This document shows, piece after piece, positions 7,113 through 9,248 of a stretch of DNA of 9,248 nucleotides. The position numbers and the translations under genes were made by a program. The notes under the pieces are model-generated. The model saw only the letters and a program-made list of their open reading frames with translations. It made no database searches and was not told the origin of the DNA. How positions within the stretch are numbered: position 1 is the stretch's first letter; every line of letters starts with the position of its first letter. Source of the stretch: Methylococcaceae bacterium (GTDB lineage Bacteria > Pseudomonadota > Gammaproteobacteria > Methylococcales > Methylomonadaceae); the NCBI GenBank assembly GCA_947505055.1, contig CANNLO010000172.1:1-9248 (forward strand), written 5' to 3'.

Positions 7113-8414
7113 ATGGCTGGTTTTACTCTCAATCCCCCCTCAAACGGTAGTGCTATTACCATGCACAACGGTGTTTTACGGGTGCCGGACAATCCGATCA
7201 TTCCTTTTATTGAAGGTGATGGTACCGGTCCTGATATTTGGCGCGCAACGGTTCGTGTTTTGGATGCGGCAGTTTCCTATGCTTATTCGGGACAAAAGAA
7301 AATTCACTGGATGGAAGTGTATGCCGGTGAAAAGGCTTATCGACTTAGAAATACCTGGTTACCCGATGAAACTGTCGAGGCCTGTAATAACTATCTGGTG
7401 TCCATTAAAGGGCCTTTAACGACCCCGATAGGTGGCGGGATTAGCTCTTTAAATGTTGCCTTACGCCAATTGCTCGATATGTATGTTTGTTTAAGACCAG
7501 TAAGGTGGTTTACGGGCGTTCCCTCGCCGGTAAAAAATCCCGGTGCTGTCGATATGGTTATCTTTCGGGAGAATACTGAAGATATATACGCCGGTATTGA
7601 GTTTGAACAAGGTAGTGATGAGGTGTTGCTTTTTTTGCAATTGTTAAAAGAGAACTTTCCCAAACAGTATGCAAAAATCCGTTTTCCCGAATCATCGGGT
7701 ATCGGTATCAAGCCAGTGTCGCAGGAAGGCACCGAGCGTCTTGTGCGTTCAGCTATTGACTATGCGATTACCAATAAACGTAAAACTCTTACCATTGTCC
7801 ATAAAGGCAATATTATGAAGTTTACTGAAGGTGCTTTTCGGAACTGGGCTTACAAACTGGCCGAACGAGAATATCCTGATCAGGTTTATACCTGGGGGCA
7901 GTGGGAAAGAACGCTTGCCGAATTTGGCGCAGAGGCAGCCAATAAAGCTCAGGCTGATGCGCTGGCAAAAGGGTGTATCTTAATCAAAGACGCCATCGCG
8001 GACATTACCTTGCAGCAAGTGCTGACCCGTCCTGAAGATTTTGATGTGATCGCAACTTTAAATTTAAATGGCGATTATTTATCTGATGCCTTGGCGGCAC
8101 AAGTTGGTGGTATTGGCATTGCGCCCGGTGGCAATATTAATTATCAGACGGGCACCGCCGTTTTTGAGGCGACTCATGGTACTGCGCCAAAATATGCCGA
8201 TTTAGACAAGGTCAACCCCGGCTCGTTAATCCTTTCAGGCGAAATGATGCTTCGTTATATGGGCTGGACTGAGGCGGCTGATGCGGTAATTAAAGCGATG
8301 GACGCTGCCATTGCCAGCAAAAAGGTGACTTATGATTTTGCCCGGTTAATGGATGGGGCGACGGAAGTTAAATGTAGCGAGTTTGCTGATGTGTTGATCG
8401 ATAATTTAAAATAA
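7113..8414 (+). CDS. icd: NADP-dependent isocitrate dehydrogenase (433 aa)
   Basis: Catalyses isocitrate to 2-oxoglutarate with NADP; homologous along its length to E. coli Icd (416 aa), with an insertion between catalytic Lys and the first metal-binding Asp (about 257-290, Gln/Ala-rich). The substrate loop is [13 protein letters not shown]: Ser112 matches the E. coli Ser113 phosphorylated by AceK, with Ser111 where E. coli has Arg. Arg118, Arg128, Arg152, Tyr159, Lys231, Asp297, Asp321 and Asp325 complete the site. NADP determinants are Lys360-Tyr361 in HGTAPKY, Tyr407 and Arg411. AAGGAG at 7102-7107, five bases before ATG 7113, fixes the start. It is divergent from the NAD-type enzyme, so the organism can feed 2-oxoglutarate synthesis with either cofactor. 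Confidence 0.96.
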   Translation: MAGFTLNPPSNGSAITMHNGVLRVPDNPIIPFIEGDGTGPDIWRATVRVLDAAVSYAYSGQKKIHWMEVYAGEKAYRLRNTWLPDETVEACNNYLVSIKGPLTTPIGGGISSLNVALRQLLDMYVCLRPVRWFTGVPSPVKNPGAVDMVIFRENTEDIYAGIEFEQGSDEVLLFLQLLKENFPKQYAKIRFPESSGIGIKPVSQEGTERLVRSAIDYAITNKRKTLTIVHKGNIMKFTEGAFRNWAYKLAEREYPDQVYTWGQWERTLAEFGAEAANKAQADALAKGCILIKDAIADITLQQVLTRPEDFDVIATLNLNGDYLSDALAAQVGGIGIAPGGNINYQTGTAVFEATHGTAPKYADLDKVNPGSLILSGEMMLRYMGWTEAADAVIKAMDAAIASKKVTYDFARLMDGATEVKCSEFADVLIDNLK

Positions 8415-8502
8415 TTGTTACTTTTATAGAGGGTTGCCGTTGGGGCGCCCTTGATAAAATGTTTTTTGTATGCTGGTTTTTTAACCATTTGGGGAATTGC
8501 TT

Positions 8503-8518
8503 TACGTATTGATACGTA
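8503..8518. repeat. TACGTAT-TG-ATACGTA dyad downstream of icd
   Basis: A perfect 7-bp inverted repeat with a two-base centre, in the 255-base gap between icd and the PilZ gene. It is flanked on both sides by AATTGC in direct orientation. It could be an operator for the PilZ gene about 150 bases downstream; no promoter boxes I trust are visible. The same gap also holds a weak GC-rich stem near 8430-8451 that might terminate icd. Confidence 0.35.
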
Positions 8519-8580
8519 TAGATAATTGCCAGTTTTGGCCCTATTATGTGTACTAAATCCTTTTCATAGCGTTTTTGAAT

Positions 8581-8601
8581 CAACAATCAACAATCAGCAA
8601 T
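8581..8601. repeat. 7-bp tandem repeat, three copies
   Basis: CAACAAT, CAACAAT and CAGCAAT follow one another without gaps, preceded by a partial GAAT. It is a short simple repeat that could change copy number by slippage. It lies about 70 bases before the PilZ start codon, so length changes could affect that gene's promoter spacing. Confidence 0.5.
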
Positions 8602-8669
8602 TAACCAGACTAAGCAAATTGGTTACATAATGAAAGGGGCGATTATTTAATCCAGCTTACAGGCGAGTT

Positions 8670-9113
8670 ATGGAAGCGAAGTCATCCCGGCAACAAGTTC
8701 GTTATGAAAGAAGCGACATTAATGCAGTCATTAAAAAAACGCCTGTTTTTTTAAATCCGTTTCAGCCGGTAAAAATAATTAACGTAAGTAAACAGGGTGT
8801 TGCAATTTGTAGCAATCAGTCGCTGAAAATAAACAACCACCTTAGAATTACGTTTTGTTTTGATCAGGGCGAAAGTTTTTTCCTTAATGGGCAGGTTGTG
8901 CATGCCTTTAATAAACAAGGTAATTTCCAAGAAGCTGAGTTTGTGGAACTGTTTCCTGGCGATTTGATTTCAGCTATTCCGTTACGCTTTAAAAACGGGA
9001 TCTTTTTTGAACAGAATTATCCCCAATTTCGGGATTATCTGATTGAATCCGGTTGTAGAAATGGTTTTGAAATTCAACGGCGCGGTTTTTATCAAAGACA
9101 AACTCGCTTTTAA
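8670..9113 (+). CDS. PilZ-domain protein, probable cyclic-di-GMP receptor
   Basis: 147 aa, soluble. The two PilZ signature elements are present: an Arg-rich start R7-QQV-R11 (RxxxR) and N38-VSKQ-G43 (NxSxxG), followed by beta-strand-like segments (LRITFCF, FFLNGQVVHAF, QEAEFVEL) that fit the PilZ barrel. Proteins of this kind bind cyclic-di-GMP and act on motility, surface polysaccharide or pili through partners; the target here is unknown. Residues after about 110 form an extra tail rich in Phe, Arg and Gln. The ribosome binding site is weak (AGGCGAG, ending three bases before ATG). It is not linked to the TCA genes by function and is followed 23 bases later by an insertion sequence. Confidence 0.75.
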   Translation: MEAKSSRQQVRYERSDINAVIKKTPVFLNPFQPVKIINVSKQGVAICSNQSLKINNHLRITFCFDQGESFFLNGQVVHAFNKQGNFQEAEFVELFPGDLISAIPLRFKNGIFFEQNYPQFRDYLIESGCRNGFEIQRRGFYQRQTRF

Positions 9114-9136
9114 TGAATTCAAGCGTTTATTATTTA

Positions 9137-9248
9137 GGCTCTATGTGATTCGTAGTGGGTAGCACTATATAATATAGCCATGAATAGTGAAATCTTATTT
9201 AGCATGGCTTTAGGCCTGCAAGCACCCTGGCAGGTCAAAGACGTGACC
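9137..9248 (+). mobile_element. Left end of an ISL3-family insertion sequence (cut by window edge)
   Basis: GGCTCTATGTGATTCGTAGT starting at 9137 resembles the GGCTCT/GGGTCT-type terminal inverted repeat of ISL3-family elements, and the transposase start follows 43 bases later. The eight bases before it, ATTATTTA (9129-9136), are AT-rich as expected for the 8-bp target duplications of this family, but the right end is outside the window so neither the repeat nor the duplication can be confirmed. Confidence 0.6.
9180..9248 (+). CDS. ISL3-family transposase, first 23 codons
   Basis: The reading frame MNSEILFSMALGLQAPWQVK continues to the window edge. The pattern LFxxALGLxxPWxV is the characteristic opening of ISL3 transposases. 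Only the N-terminus is visible, so whether the gene is complete is unknown. No ribosome binding site precedes the ATG. A TATAAT at 9168-9173 lies only six bases upstream, so transcription from it would give a leaderless or nearly leaderless message. Confidence 0.7.
   Translation, partial: MNSEILFSMALGLQAPWQVKDVT

Noticed and set aside
7024..7419. 131-aa plus-strand frame starting upstream of icd
   Set aside because: It runs out of frame through the icd 5' end, and icd has a strong AAGGAG and full family similarity.
8430..8451. Intrinsic terminator directly after icd
   Set aside because: The stem has a two-base internal mismatch and no T-run immediately follows, so it is kept only as a weak mention.
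8368..8586. 72-aa minus-strand frame across the icd 3' end
   Set aside because: It overlaps conserved icd codons, has no ribosome binding site and resembles no known protein.

Overview
The window looks like chromosomal DNA of a gammaproteobacterium. It has compact, well-conserved TCA-cycle genes separated by AT-rich intergenic DNA that is rich in palindromes. The pairing of an IDH3-like isocitrate dehydrogenase with a long NADP-type Icd, together with GGTTGGGTTA-type hairpins, would fit a methanotroph of the Methylococcales. That placement is an impression from memory, not something the sequence proves.

Layout. (1) Positions 1-995, minus strand: most of a ZapE/AFG1-like ATPase whose C-terminus lies outside the window; its start is unclear (TTG start or a frameshift in a 6-A run). 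(2) Positions about 1000-1745: AT-rich DNA with no convincing gene. (3) Positions 1746-2422, plus strand: a 53-codon zinc-finger anti-sigma-like ORF overlapping by ATGA a 172-aa lipoprotein that resembles only the N-terminal prodomain of S8 (subtilisin-like) peptidases. This looks like what is left of an anti-sigma/secreted protease locus. (4) Positions 2423-3032: non-coding DNA with a 21-bp tandem array of CCANTGG dyads, a perfect 38-bp palindrome with the same core, and a GTAGGG...CCCTAC twin hairpin. (5) Positions 3033-8414: a TCA block, with acnB and an NAD-type isocitrate dehydrogenase on the minus strand and an NADP-type icd on the plus strand, the two dehydrogenases being divergent. (6) Positions 8670-9113: a PilZ-domain protein. 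(7) Positions 9137-9248: the left end of an ISL3-family insertion sequence with the first 23 codons of its transposase.

How the genes fit together. AcnB makes isocitrate from citrate. The two adjacent dehydrogenases both oxidise isocitrate to 2-oxoglutarate, one keeping the residues expected for NAD (Asp267/Ile268) and the other those for NADP (Lys360/Tyr361, Tyr407, Arg411). A perfect inverted repeat (AGTACAAAC-N4-GTTTGTACT) sits about 60 bp upstream of the predicted acnB start of transcription. A looser repeat with the same TACAAA half-site lies between the two dehydrogenase genes, so one regulator may govern the whole block. The most unusual material is the decayed-looking anti-sigma/prodomain pair and the dyad array beside it.
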